DNA from: CAIODY01 sp046051225
GTDB lineage: Bacteria; Bacteroidota; Bacteroidia; Chitinophagales; CAIODY01
DNA length: 64,000 bases
Direction: 5' to 3'
Assembly: GCA_046051225.1 (NCBI GenBank)
Contig: JBJOOR010000002.1
Coordinates: forward strand, 1-64,000
Position 1 is the stretch's first letter. Each line of letters starts with the position of its first letter. A program made the position numbers and the translations under genes. The notes beneath the pieces are model-generated. The model did not search any database. It was not told where the DNA came from and was given only the letters and a program-made list of their open reading frames with translations. This document shows positions 16,728-29,100 of this stretch, in pieces.

Positions 16728-17876
16728 TTAGTTAAATTGAAGAATGCAATGTTCGTTAATTAAAACTGTTACTGTATGTTCTCGATTGTCGGTAAAAGTA
16801 ACTGTTACTTTTCCATCTGCTACCATTTTTCTTAGGGTATCGCTATAATGCTTACGGCAATACTTATTTAATAATTGATGCTCATTGAACAGATTAATTG
16901 CCGTTATTTTTCTGCCTTTATATTTTTCTGCAAGTTGATTACTTAAAAATAAAATATTTTGGTCGCCAAAATCAAATTGCGAACTAGGAGCATCTAATTT
17001 TTTTGCATCAAAAGTATATTCGCCATCTTCACCTAATGTAGCACCAATATTATCGAATTCATTGTAAACTTGTTTAACTAACTCGAAGCCTTTTGAATGC
17101 TTTGTGAAATGAATAATGTAATGACTCGTTGCATTGCTATCCTCCTCTTGAAATCTAAATGAGCAATGAAGTACATTTGGTACAAAGCATTTAAATTCAT
17201 TTGCAAGGTTTGCAATTATCAGTGATAACCTTTCCTGAACATTAGAGACATATTTTCTATCAGTTCTTATTTTTTCAATTGTTGTAGGAAACAGTTCAAG
17301 CATTAAATCATCAAATTTTTCGTTTTCAATGGCTGCATGAATTCTTTTAATATTGAAGAATAAGAATATTTCATTCCCCCACTTTCCTAAAAACTCACCA
17401 AGTATTTTTGTGTTAATGCCTTTGTAACCAAAAGGGTCGAAAAACAGGAGCGTTGGGTGTGGGTTTTTAGCTTGATTATATTGCCTAGTTAAATAGGAAT
17501 TTATCTTAGCATCCTCTCCAACAGTTTTGTCTCCAAATATAGGAGGATAAGTGAATGCTAAGTTGGAAAATCTATTTGAAAAATTTTCTTTTAATGTTTC
17601 GATATGCTCATTATCATTAAACATTAAGTACACAAATTCTTTTAAACGACTATCGGAAGCACATGCATCTGCTATCAACATTGGCGTTGACAAACTGCCG
17701 TCTTTATAAATGCCTGGACCAGCAAATAAATCTAAATATCGTATCTCCTGTTGAGGATAATGCAAAAGTATTTTACAATACTTCGGGAAATAGTTTGCAA
17801 CAATATTTGCTTTTATTCTTGAAGAATGGGTTTGTGTGTTGAAGAAAACATCCTCTTCGTTGGTTTTGTTTTTCAT
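16728..17876 (-). CDS. tcmP: Three-Cys-motif partner protein TcmP
   Basis: A 382-residue protein with a methyltransferase-like Rossmann core: LDLFAGPGI at 48-56 (SAM-binding-like motif I) and LLFFDPFGYKG at 143-152 where a DPPY-like catalytic motif would be. A winged-helix-like C-terminus follows (about 310-382). This matches TcmP, named for its constant neighbour with a three-Cys motif, which here is the next gene with zero spacing. It is the first gene of a run that continues through PRTase and DprA-like genes. The biochemical activity of the pair is not known to me. Confidence 0.88.
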   Translation of the reverse strand: MKNKTNEEDVFFNTQTHSSRIKANIVANYFPKYCKILLHYPQQEIRYLDLFAGPGIYKDGSLSTPMLIADACASDSRLKEFVYLMFNDNEHIETLKENFSNRFSNLAFTYPPIFGDKTVGEDAKINSYLTRQYNQAKNPHPTLLFFDPFGYKGINTKILGEFLGKWGNEIFLFFNIKRIHAAIENEKFDDLMLELFPTTIEKIRTDRKYVSNVQERLSLIIANLANEFKCFVPNVLHCSFRFQEEDSNATSHYIIHFTKHSKGFELVKQVYNEFDNIGATLGEDGEYTFDAKKLDAPSSQFDFGDQNILFLSNQLAEKYKGRKITAINLFNEHQLLNKYCRKHYSDTLRKMVADGKVTVTFTDNREHTVTVLINEHCILQFN

Positions 17877-17981
17877 TTAAAACAATTTTATCTGCTTGTT
17901 TGATGGTAAAGTTAGAAATTAAAATGCTAAAGGTTAAATTGACAGATACTTGGAATTTTAAGGTTAATCAATAAAGTCATT

Positions 17982-20102
17982 TTACCTCACAACCATCACC
18001 TTCTGATTATACATACCTGTTGAAGTTTTAACAGTTACCAAATATGTACCTGATGAATAATTACTTAAATCAATTTTATATTGATTGAAGTTTTGATGCA
18101 ATTGTATTTGTTTGTCAATTAAAATTTGCCCTATGTAGTTGCTGATTTGTAATTGTGCATTGCTATTATTTACGTCATTTACGCCAATTGTAAATTGACC
18201 CGTTTGTGTTGGATTAGGATAAATTTTCAATGAATTTTTATGGTAAGAAAAAACATTAATACCTTTTGGCTTGCAGCTTAGGATACTATCTACATTACTA
18301 ATCACACCATCCGAAATGTTGTTAAATGCAGCTACTTTGTAATAATAGCTACTATCTGTTTTTATGGTATTATCATAAAACGAATTTATATTTTTTGGTG
18401 TAGTTGCAATTAATTGGTACACACCATTTCTATTATTTACTGCTCTATAAATATGATAACCCCATTCTATATTACTGATATCATTCCATGTAAGATGAAT
18501 GCTATCCATTGAACAAGTTGCTATTAATCCATCAGTTGCTACTGGCTCAATTAAAGCACTATCGCTACTACAAGGGTAGCCGTATTTAATAACAAACATA
18601 TCATTTACACCACCACTAAAAAAGGCGGTATCTTGCCCTGCTGTAAAGGTTATATCATTGAAACCCGAAGCAATTAAATCTCCTTTTTCATTGGTCGCTA
18701 TGTGAGTGTAGAGTACATAATTATTATTCGGTTGAGGTCTATCGGGAAATGCTTTTTGTATTAAACTATCTTGCCCATGAAATTGAAAAATTTGAATGTT
18801 ATTTCCCATGTTTGTTCCCGATGAATAAGTATTTCCTTGAATGGAAACATAATTCCCCGAACCTAATGCAGAGTATATATTATTTCTACTATCTGAACAT
18901 ATTGCTCCAAATCCTCCTCCGACAGCTGTATCAGGGGTAACACCCCATTTTAAATTTTTAAAACTTGAAAAATGAAGTAATGGGTCTACTGAGTTGGTGT
19001 TAGTTGTACAAATAAAATTTCCATATACTCTTAAATTTCTTCCAGCTCCAACACTTAATTCGAATCCATTTTCAATATTATCAAAATTACACTCATCTAT
19101 ACCAACGGAATCATAAAGTAACATATAATCAATTAAATGAGTTCGATTAAATTTAAAAATGGCACCTTTACCTGCCACCATTGGGGTATTTATGGTGCTG
19201 TCCAAAAAAGTAAAGACACCATTAAAAAGGGTTGCTGAGTATAAAAAGTTTCCATCAATATCCTTTCCTAAACTTCCAAAATATGCTCCTACCCACCCAC
19301 TATTTAATGTAGGATTTATTATTTGGTGTGCATTTAGGTATTGCCCAGTTGTAGCACTAAAATCAACTAAATATAACCCATCAAGTCCAGTAAACGATGT
19401 GTCTATTCTCATAAATATACTTATTGTATCATTTGATAAAATTGTTACATTTTCAGTTCTATCAAAAATAGTTGAAGCATCACCCATAGCATTAAACTTC
19501 AAATGAGTTTGATTCCCAAATTGAGATGTTGGTGTCCAATACCAAATCAAATTTCCATTGGGGTCTAATTTCAATAATACACCATTATCAGAAGTATAAG
19601 ATGAACCTACTTTTGGTATAATTAAAGTATTATCAATGTAGAAATTAGCAGAAGGAACTTGAGCACTATTAATAAACAAAATTAAATTCCCAGTAGTATC
19701 AATTAACATTTGACATACATCACAGCCAATGGCTGTATCGCCAATTGTTTTATACCATTGCAATTGCCCATCGCAATTGTATTTTGCTACAAAACCATTT
19801 GGGCGATTAAATAATTGCAAATGATTATTTATGGGGGTTCTATTAGCATGTTGTCCATTAGCTTTTACAAACGGGTTATCGTACATTATACCACACACAT
19901 AAGTGTTACCCATTTTATCCATTTTCATTTGCATAATAATTTCATCGCTAGCACCGCCGACCTGCCCACTACTACCCATACCGCTTAACCATTGCCAATT
20001 GCCTTTTGCATTGGGGGCTTGGGCAAATACCTCACCCCCAACCCCTCTCCAACAAAGAGGGGAACAATACAATATAACTACTATTAATATTATTTTTTTC
20101 AT
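17982..20102 (-). CDS. T9SS-secreted protein with FN3-like domain
   Basis: A 706-residue secreted protein. The N-terminus is a signal peptide interrupted by CSPLCWRGVGGEVFAQ, which is encoded by an inserted repeat (see 20029-20063). The body has repeated beta-propeller-like stretches of the type MDKMGNTYVCG and VAKYNCDGQLQWYKT. A fibronectin-III-like domain (LTWNDISNIEWGYHIYRA ... YYYKVAAFNN) lies at about 538-597, and the last 80 residues form a type A T9SS sorting domain (IYPNPTQTGQF ... SGTYLVTVKT ... KVMVVR). It is 17 bases downstream of the giant gene, probably co-transcribed. Function unknown, likely cell-surface or released. Confidence 0.85.
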   Translation of the reverse strand: MKKIILIVVILYCSPLCWRGVGGEVFAQAPNAKGNWQWLSGMGSSGQVGGASDEIIMQMKMDKMGNTYVCGIMYDNPFVKANGQHANRTPINNHLQLFNRPNGFVAKYNCDGQLQWYKTIGDTAIGCDVCQMLIDTTGNLILFINSAQVPSANFYIDNTLIIPKVGSSYTSDNGVLLKLDPNGNLIWYWTPTSQFGNQTHLKFNAMGDASTIFDRTENVTILSNDTISIFMRIDTSFTGLDGLYLVDFSATTGQYLNAHQIINPTLNSGWVGAYFGSLGKDIDGNFLYSATLFNGVFTFLDSTINTPMVAGKGAIFKFNRTHLIDYMLLYDSVGIDECNFDNIENGFELSVGAGRNLRVYGNFICTTNTNSVDPLLHFSSFKNLKWGVTPDTAVGGGFGAICSDSRNNIYSALGSGNYVSIQGNTYSSGTNMGNNIQIFQFHGQDSLIQKAFPDRPQPNNNYVLYTHIATNEKGDLIASGFNDITFTAGQDTAFFSGGVNDMFVIKYGYPCSSDSALIEPVATDGLIATCSMDSIHLTWNDISNIEWGYHIYRAVNNRNGVYQLIATTPKNINSFYDNTIKTDSSYYYKVAAFNNISDGVISNVDSILSCKPKGINVFSYHKNSLKIYPNPTQTGQFTIGVNDVNNSNAQLQISNYIGQILIDKQIQLHQNFNQYKIDLSNYSSGTYLVTVKTSTGMYNQKVMVVR
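20029..20063. repeat. Palindromic repeat inserted in a signal-peptide region
   Basis: A C-rich segment with arms CCCCTCT (20042-20048) and AGAGGGG (20056-20062) lies in frame within the 5' end of the 706-aa gene. Translated on the minus strand it gives SPLCWRGVGGE. Sequences of this kind (CTCACCCCCAACCCCTCTCC) are, from memory, dispersed repeats in Bacteroidota genomes. Confidence 0.65.
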
Positions 20103-20119
20103 ATTCTTTTTGTTTTTGG

Positions 20120-23100
20120 TTAACGTTTAATTACTTCCATTTTGGTTTCGCACCATACATTTTGTTTGTGTCTCAAAATTACGGTATAATGTCCTTCGGC
20201 TAATACTTGTTCGTTTACAAAATAAATAATACCTGCTGCATTATCCAATAATTTTTGATACACAATTTTTCCTGTTGAACTTTGAATAATAGCTATTTGT
20301 AAATCACTATTATTTATAACTACTTGCTGCTCATCATTCAATGCAATTTTATAATAAATAACTGGTTTGCCTTCGTTAGGATTAGGTACTATTTTAACCA
20401 TGCAATCTGTATTTTTATCACCGATAGCTTGCAAAGGTTTTGTTGCTTGATGCGGTTTTGTATGTGTTAATCGGTATTGTGGGCAAACTGGTAAATCAAC
20501 ACATAAATTCGGATTTAATGTATCAGCCATACAAGAGATGCCGCCCGAAGCCATATCTGTTACTATTATTTTAAAGCATTGATGAGGGTTGTTGGATGTA
20601 TTGGTAAAAATAAATGGAACTGAATTTATACCTGCATGTACGGCATTAGGTGTTGGCAATGTAATGAAACCATTAGTATTAACAATACTTAACTGAATTG
20701 ATGGATTGGTGTAACCAAATGGACTGTTATACCATAAATTAATCTGATACTGTGGGTTGCCTAATGCATCATAACCTATACAAGTAAACCCTTCGATAAA
20801 TGCATCAAAAATACATCCATTTGTTTGAATACAATTTGCACTACTATTCAATGCAAAACAAGTTACATTGCTACATGGTTGATTGGTAACGGGGTCAATA
20901 GCATCTAAATACAAACACATAAAACCTGTGTAGGAAAGTGTATCAGTAAACACTACATAAAATGATTGATTACTTCCTGCGCTTACAGTTCCAGTATTTG
21001 AACTTAATATGCCTTCAGTTGTATTTATCGTATAGTTTACGCTTACGCTATTTGCATTTACCACATCGCCCCAAATAACATACATTGGATTACCATTTCT
21101 ATCAATACCATAACATTTTTCACCATGAAAAATAATACTCATATTACACGGCGCAGATACATTACAAGTGTTGGTTAATGTAACACATGGCATATCAAAT
21201 ACACAAGTATCAAAACTTCCCACAGTGCTAATAACACAGCAAAACTGACCTTGTGAAGCAGGTGCTGTTATAGTTCCGTAAATCGTATTATTGCCCGACA
21301 ATATGGTATAAGTTCCTAAACTAATATTGCCATTTGTTGATTGAGTTTGAATAGTAGCAGGCGTAGGACAATTATGTACAATGTTGATTCTACACTGGTA
21401 AACAATATTTCCTGCATTATCCTGACCAACACAAAATGTAGAATCAATAGTAATAATATCAGCAGCACAACATTGGCTACATGCAGATACTTGTATATCA
21501 ACAATAGCAGATGTATCGCAACAAGTGCCAGTATTATTACACATTACTTGTTGATAGAATCCACTCAAAGCAGGATGCAATGCATTATTGCTACCCACAA
21601 GATTATTGTTTACAGGCATTCCATTATACAGCCAATTGCTATTTGGATAATTAATGTCAATTGCACCACATACTTTATCAGTATCGCATAAATTTAAACA
21701 ACCTGTTATTAAACCTGAAAAATCGGGTGCAGGTTTAATATTTGCATAAGCTACGCTGCTGCTACAACCTAATGAATCTACAACATGAAAACCATATTGT
21801 CCGCCTTGATTAATGCTTAACTGACTTAAGCCCATACCCCATACACCATTCATCCAATAATAAGTATAAGGTGCATGTCCGCCTGTGGCATTAGCAGTAA
21901 GTGTAACATTTTGTCCATTATGAATACAATAACTGCTTGGGTTAATTGATGGAATTGATGCTACAGGTGGTGCATTTACAATAATATTAAAAGTATCATT
22001 GATGCCACAAGTTGTACCATTAGTATGCTGCATGTGTGCTATAATATGATAAGGCGATTGGGCTGATAGCAACATGTTTTTTGGAATAGCAATACTACCC
22101 GATGTGCCTGATAAAATGGATGTATTAGCTTTGGTATAAAGACTCCAACCATAAGTATAGCTGTTGCCCATATCAAAGGAATAATCAACAGCTTCGCCAG
22201 CACATACGCTACTTTTACCTTGTAAATTAATAGGTGGCGTTAAAATAAATTGTGGGCTGATACTACCTGATGATGCCGCATAGCAGCCATTACCATCTAT
22301 TACACTAATCCAATAATTACCTGATTGATGAATAATAGTACTTGCATTATAAGATGTTGAATTAAATGAAGGTAAGCCATTATGCCACGTAAAATGGAAT
22401 GGTGGATTTAATAAACTAAATGGCAATGTACTTTTCGGTTGAACTTGTAGAGCAATGGTATCACCAATATTGATACAATTAATGCTAATAGGATTAGTTG
22501 TAAAGTTAATACCATTACTTAAAATATTGGGCATTGTATTTCGTTTTGTAGTGTCCTTCCAAACTGTAGAAGAACCGATAGCAGGCGTAGAAAAAGAACA
22601 TAACATGGTATCAACTATTTTCAACGAAATTTCGACTAAGCCATATCTTGAAACTATTCCTCCATTCCTATATTGAAATGCCTCCCAAGGATTTTTTAAA
22701 TTTGAATAAAAAATATGTGGAACAACACCTACAAGTTGGTCATCAAAACTCCATTCCCAACCTAATACTTTAGAGGTGGTATTTGCTTTAAATAATAATG
22801 GTGTTAGTTCGCATTGATTAACCCAAGGGCTATCAATAATGGTTGCCGTAGGCATTGCAGAAACATTGAAATTTTTACCTACGGTACATCCATGTTGTGG
22901 AGAAGAATTATCTAAAACACTTAGCCATTGAGTATATGAGCCAACAGGAATAATAGATGGACTTGGATTAGCAATATTACTTGTTATAGCACCTGCCCAT
23001 GTATAAGTAGCAGGTTGATGTAAGGCACTACTTAAATTAATCAGATTTACTTGTTTTACATTGCTCGTATTACAAATTGTATTCACTTTAAAATCTGCTA

Positions 23101-26100
23101 CAATAGGCACAACAACATATTGATTACTGCTTGCCGAACAACCACCTACGCAATCAAAAACAATGCTTACAGGATATTTACCAACGCTTTTATAGCGATG
23201 TGTAATGGAAGGAATTAGGTAATTGGTATTTGCAGAAACAGCAACATTAACTACATAGTCGCCATTCGGTTCACCTGTTTTGATTGTGTATTTAGTTACA
23301 GCATAAGGAGGTGTTTTTACTACGCCACCAAATGTTACACTGCCATCACAGCTAATTGATGTAACTACTAAAGTATCGGCTAACGTCAATTGACAATTAG
23401 AAGCACCGCCACCAGTTCCGCAATTATTAATGTTATTATTACTAATTCCCACACATCCACCATTATTGTCCTTTACATGAATTTCGTACTTATTACTTCC
23501 ACTTGTTCCATTTATAATTGCGGTAGTTGAACTAAACAATGTATTGGGTACAGTTGAGAGAGCGTTGCCATTTAAAAAGAAGGAATAAGTAAAGTTGGGT
23601 GCTGTAAATAAACCAAAATTAGTTACAGTTCCTTGTAGATTATAAGTCGGATTAGGACAAACACTTCCTCCCCCAAGGTCAATCATATAAACTTCAGGTT
23701 TTAAATGAACAGTTATTGGAAGGGTTGCCTGTTGTAAAATATGTGTTGAACTTAAATTTTGAATGGCAACAGTAACTGAATATGTACCTTGAGTTGTATA
23801 GGTATGAGTAGCTTTATTTACGTTTGTTGTTACAGTAGGAGAACCATCACCAAAATTCCAAACAAATGGCGCAGTTAACGGACAACTTGCAGAACTAACA
23901 GTTGGATTAACACTAAAAGTAATGGTGTTATTAGTACAAATAGTGGCTACATTTGAAGTTAAAGTAATTGGCATTGCTGACATTACAGTAACTGGAATTG
24001 AAAATGGATTTGGAGCTGATGTATTACAAAATCTTGTTGTTAAATCTATAATGGCATTATAAGAAGTATTCACAGGAGGACTATTCCATTGAATCGTTAT
24101 TTGATTTGTGCCTTGCCCAGCAAGGATTGAACCATGCCCATTATCTCTAATTTTCCAACTATAATTATCAAAACCAATCGGTGCTAAATAGGTACTTATA
24201 TCATTAGCGCAAACTGTATTTTTTCCTGTTACAACTAAAGTTGGTGCAGTGCATTTTTTGATAGAAAATTGAAGCGTATCACTTTTACAATGTGGTTCAT
24301 CTGTCATCACTTGTTTTACTGAAAAAGTATAAGGCGGTAATGGACTTGATGGCATAAAAGTGCTGAATGTATTCCCAATGGATGAAATAGGATTTGCCGA
24401 AGTATTAGTAGTTGACCATTCAAAGTAATGATTAAATAAAGGTTGTCCTGTTAATACTATTGTACTGCTTGGACATGCACAATTAGCTCTTAAAATATTG
24501 TTTAATAAAGGCTTTGGTGGCAATGGATAAACTGTAACCTCAATGTATGGGTCGTTGCTATTGCAAAATGCAGTAGTACTTACAGCATGAGCATACATTC
24601 TGTATATCGTCATAACCGTAACAGGTGCAAAATAGAAACTTGCTTTATTGGTATTACTAACAGTACTTATAATTGCTGATGAATTAGCAACTGTATAATA
24701 CCAATTAAACATTGCACTACTATTGGTGGTTAATTGGTCAGTTGTAAATTTTGCCGAATCGCCACTACATATTTTTTTACAATTATTGTTATTCAAACAG
24801 GTTACAGCAAATGCTCCTTTTATTCTTATAGTAGTGTCTTTGTAACCACTACAACCCATTGTGCAGTTGTTATAACTCACTCTCAAATGAATTGTAGCTC
24901 CTACATTGCCAATAGCTTTTATCCAAATTTGATGATTGTTCGGATTGCCTAATAGTTGCACATCACTTGGCGTTTGTGTACTCCATGAATAATTATTCCC
25001 CTGAACCACAGGTACACTAATTAATACTTTCTCATTCTTACACATATTTAATGGACAATTAACAGTAGTTGCTGGTGTTACAATTGGTACGGTTACATTT
25101 GTTGGCAATGAACAATAAGTAGAGCAAGAAGGAACACTTAAACTAACTTGACCTAATGGTTGATAAATACTTCCATTCCAAACAACCTTGATAGATGATG
25201 TGCCTGCCCCACTTATAATAGTTCCGTTACTTACCGACCAATTATAAGTAGTACAACTATTTGTGTTTGCATAGTAAGTAGAGGTATCGGCATAACAAAC
25301 AGTGGTAGCACATAATACAGGAATACCTGATTGAGCATTTACAATAACTGTTACCTTAAAGGTATCTGTACAATGGCAAGCATTTTCAACAACAAGGGTT
25401 AAATGATACGTTCCGCCTGTTGTATAAGTATGGCTGATATTCGTATTGGTAGTATTAATGATAGTTGTGCCATCGCCAAAATTCCATTTTCTATTTATTA
25501 TGCTTGTTGAGGGCGAAGATGTATCAGCAAAATTTAATTGAACTTGATTACAAACGTTAATTATTCCGCTTATAATTGGATAGTTTATACAAGAAGCAAT
25601 AGCATGAGGTTGGTCAATAATATAAAAACAAATAGCAGTAGTTTTGGTACATCCCGTTAACGTATCAGTTTCTGTTACATTAATGATTCCTGCACCTAAC
25701 GAATTAAATAATATAGTTGTAGTGTTTGTGCTATCACCTGATAAAAAATTACAGTTTGTGCCTGACCATATATACACATGATTGCTAACTAATGGAGTTG
25801 TAAATGAAATGCTGTTATGTACACAAAATTGAAAACATGTATCATAACCAATAATGCTACCCAAAGAATTATATTCAGGTGTAACATTATAACAAGTATT
25901 CCAACCACCTAATAGTGTTGGCGTAGGATTTGGTTTAGCTACTACAGTTATCAATGCAGTATCAGTCAGAACGATTTGCCCTGTATTATCAGTACCTACA
26001 ACAATTAAAGTATCTATTCCAATTTTATTCCATACAATGTTTAATGTTTGTTGTGGAGAATTACTAATTAAGGTTGCATTAGCATAAGTCCACTGATAAC

Positions 26101-29100
26101 TTGTAGCTAAATTATTCGTAACAAAGTAAGTATTAGTTGAGCCAACACAAATATTTCTATTTCCACAAATGGCAGAGGTAGGCAATATAATTGTATCATT
26201 CGACACACAATTATTTGAATCAGTTAGCTGCGTATAATAAGTGCCTGATTGGAGATTTTTTAATATTAAAGAAGTTCCAGTTGGTGTATAGGTGCTACTG
26301 TTTACACTAAATGCAAATGGGCTTATTCCACTTGTAATAGTAAACCTGATTTGACCTGATGGCGTTAGATTACAAGGTATCTGAGTGTTTGCAGAAGTAA
26401 AGACAACTTTATCTGTGATATTTGTATTGACAAATGACGAGGTATCTGATTGACAAGCACCATGCGGAAATAATGTACCCATCGCAGCTATTTGATAAGT
26501 GCCTGAATTGGTCAACAATAAAGTGTCATTTGTCGAAGTATAAACCGAGCCATTGACTAACCAAGTGGTATAGTTACAAGTATTGGTAGCAATCAGAATT
26601 CCTTTACTTGTACATGGTAGAGTATTATCAGTAATGTTGGGTATTAAAGGCTTTAATCGTACGTCAGTTTTAGTAACTTGAGTTTGTGGTACACATCCAT
26701 CGCATGAACCACCTGTTGCAGAACATACAAATAATTGTTTTGTAACCATCACTGCTTCGATAGTATCTAAACAAGCTATGCTACTATCCAATACATAATG
26801 AAGCATAATAGGATTACTAAATGAAATCAATTGATTATTTAAACCACTTAAATTGATAACTGAAACCTGATGCTGCGTACCAAAAACATTTTGTGCTGTG
26901 CTTGTACAAACATCACTATTTTGTAATGTATCCAAAGGGAGGCTGCTGTTAGAATAGGCAGCAGCAATTATTTTAAATCCTTTAGGTACATGAATAAGTA
27001 ACCTATTGTAGGCATTGAAAGTAGAGAATAAATTGTTTACATTATTCAGATAAATAGGCATAGAATCTTGTAAAGAACAAGTATTATTTAATGGATTATT
27101 AAATCCGAAAAATGGTTGAATGGCATTAATTACATGAGTAGGATTTTGTAGAACTGGATAGCTACTAAAATTTCTGATTTGACTAAATTTATAACTGCCG
27201 CAAGTACCATCTCCCCAAATAGAATCAATGATTGGGGCATAAGTTAAATTACAATCTGCATGAATACCAAACTCAATCGTACAAGAATCGGGCATCACAC
27301 AAGAGTTCAGAAACGTAGCAGGTAAACTTGATGAATCGTTACAACAAGTTGAGAATATTGGTAGCAAACTAACCACACCATTGGTTAACTGAATGAAATG
27401 TTGTTGACTGCCATATTTGATAACTGCATTTTTACCAACAGGTATAATATTATTAATGGCAGGAACTAAAGTATAATTATTGGAGGCAGGTAAATTTACT
27501 TTTAAGCGGATGTTTTTTAAACAAATATTGCCTTCATTTTTAATAACAAACTTCATATTAAAATCAGAACATAAACCTGCATTTTGATATTGTGAAGTAT
27601 CTTCATAGGCTGCAATATTTGGTTTAAGCGATTTTAAAATTAATGGATATGGAATGCGTTCGCATGATGATGCAAAAAGTGATGTAACACTAGAAAGTGT
27701 ATCAAATACAGAAGTATCGCAAAAGATTCCTGTATTAAACAAAACAATATCAGAATCATTTGGAGCATAAGCACAATTATAGCTTGCTGTAATGAATAAA
27801 TTATTGCTATCTGTTCTGAAAATTCCTATCTGATTTTTTGGATTAGATAAATTTGAAGGCAGTAAAAATAACCATGTATTATTCCCTAAATTTTTAGGTA
27901 CGCTTACACCATTTACAGTTCCTGTTGGTGCAATATTGAAAGGTAAGCCATTCAGTGTAAGGTTTGTAATTGTGGTATTGGTAGCACCCCAACTGTTCGG
28001 AAATTTCATGGTTACCCAAGGATTTGTACCAATAGCAAAATTCTGTTTAACTTTTACATTCCAAGTTACTGAACCATTATTTAAATAAGCAGGAATTGAG
28101 CTTGCCGTAAGACCTAATGTATCAATAGCTTTAAAAGTAATGCTTTGCTCAAAGCCCCTTTCATTGGCGCAATTTTGATAATTTTGACTTAATGGAATTC
28201 CGAAACCATTATTAAAATTATTATTTATTGTTGGTGTAAAATTATTTAGCATTCCAGCCCCTACATTCAAGTTGTAATCACAAATATTGAAGTCGTCAAT
28301 TTCTTTTATTTTCATGGTATAAGTAGAATCACTGCAATGATTAAAATTCACTTGCATCGAATAATAATTCTCTACATTATCATCACCCAAGAAAATAGAA
28401 TCTTGTGGGTTGGATGGATAGTAAGTTGAACGCCCATAAAGATTATTAAAGTCGAGTATCCATGTATGATTTGCATTTGCTTGTATAACAGAATTAGGAG
28501 TTTGTAACGCTATATAGTTACTTGAATTTGTTCTTGATAAACTAATAGTTGAACCTTTTGGAAGTCCAGTAATTTCAAATCGTTTAGCCTTCGACCAATT
28601 TCTGTATTCATTTGAAAATTTTGTAACGCTGCTAAAACTATTCGCTTTGCTTTGCCCTAATAAAAAGTGTCTTTTCGCACCATCGTTTACCGTTTCAGTA
28701 ACAAAGCCACAAAAGCCCATACTATAAGTATTAATATAGTCAGGGTCTTCAAAGGTAGCAGGTGCAAAATCGAATCCAATTTTAGTGAAATCTGCTTCGC
28801 CTTTTACACACCACCACCTTACCGAATCACAAGAATTTTTGGGTACGCTATTTACTGTTATGTTGTAAGGACTTTGAGGCATTGGACATAAGCTATCCAA
28901 TAATGCAGGCGTAGCAATAAATGCCGATTTGTGAGCATGGTTATAGGCAATTGTATCTTGTGCATCTTGCATATCAAAAAACTGTATCGCATTGCTTTTT
29001 GTTTCTCTACTTAACGTAAAATATGCCCTTGTAATAATGTTTGTTTCATTTAATTTCCCTGCTTGCAATCCATCATTCGCTGATAAAATATAAGTAACAT

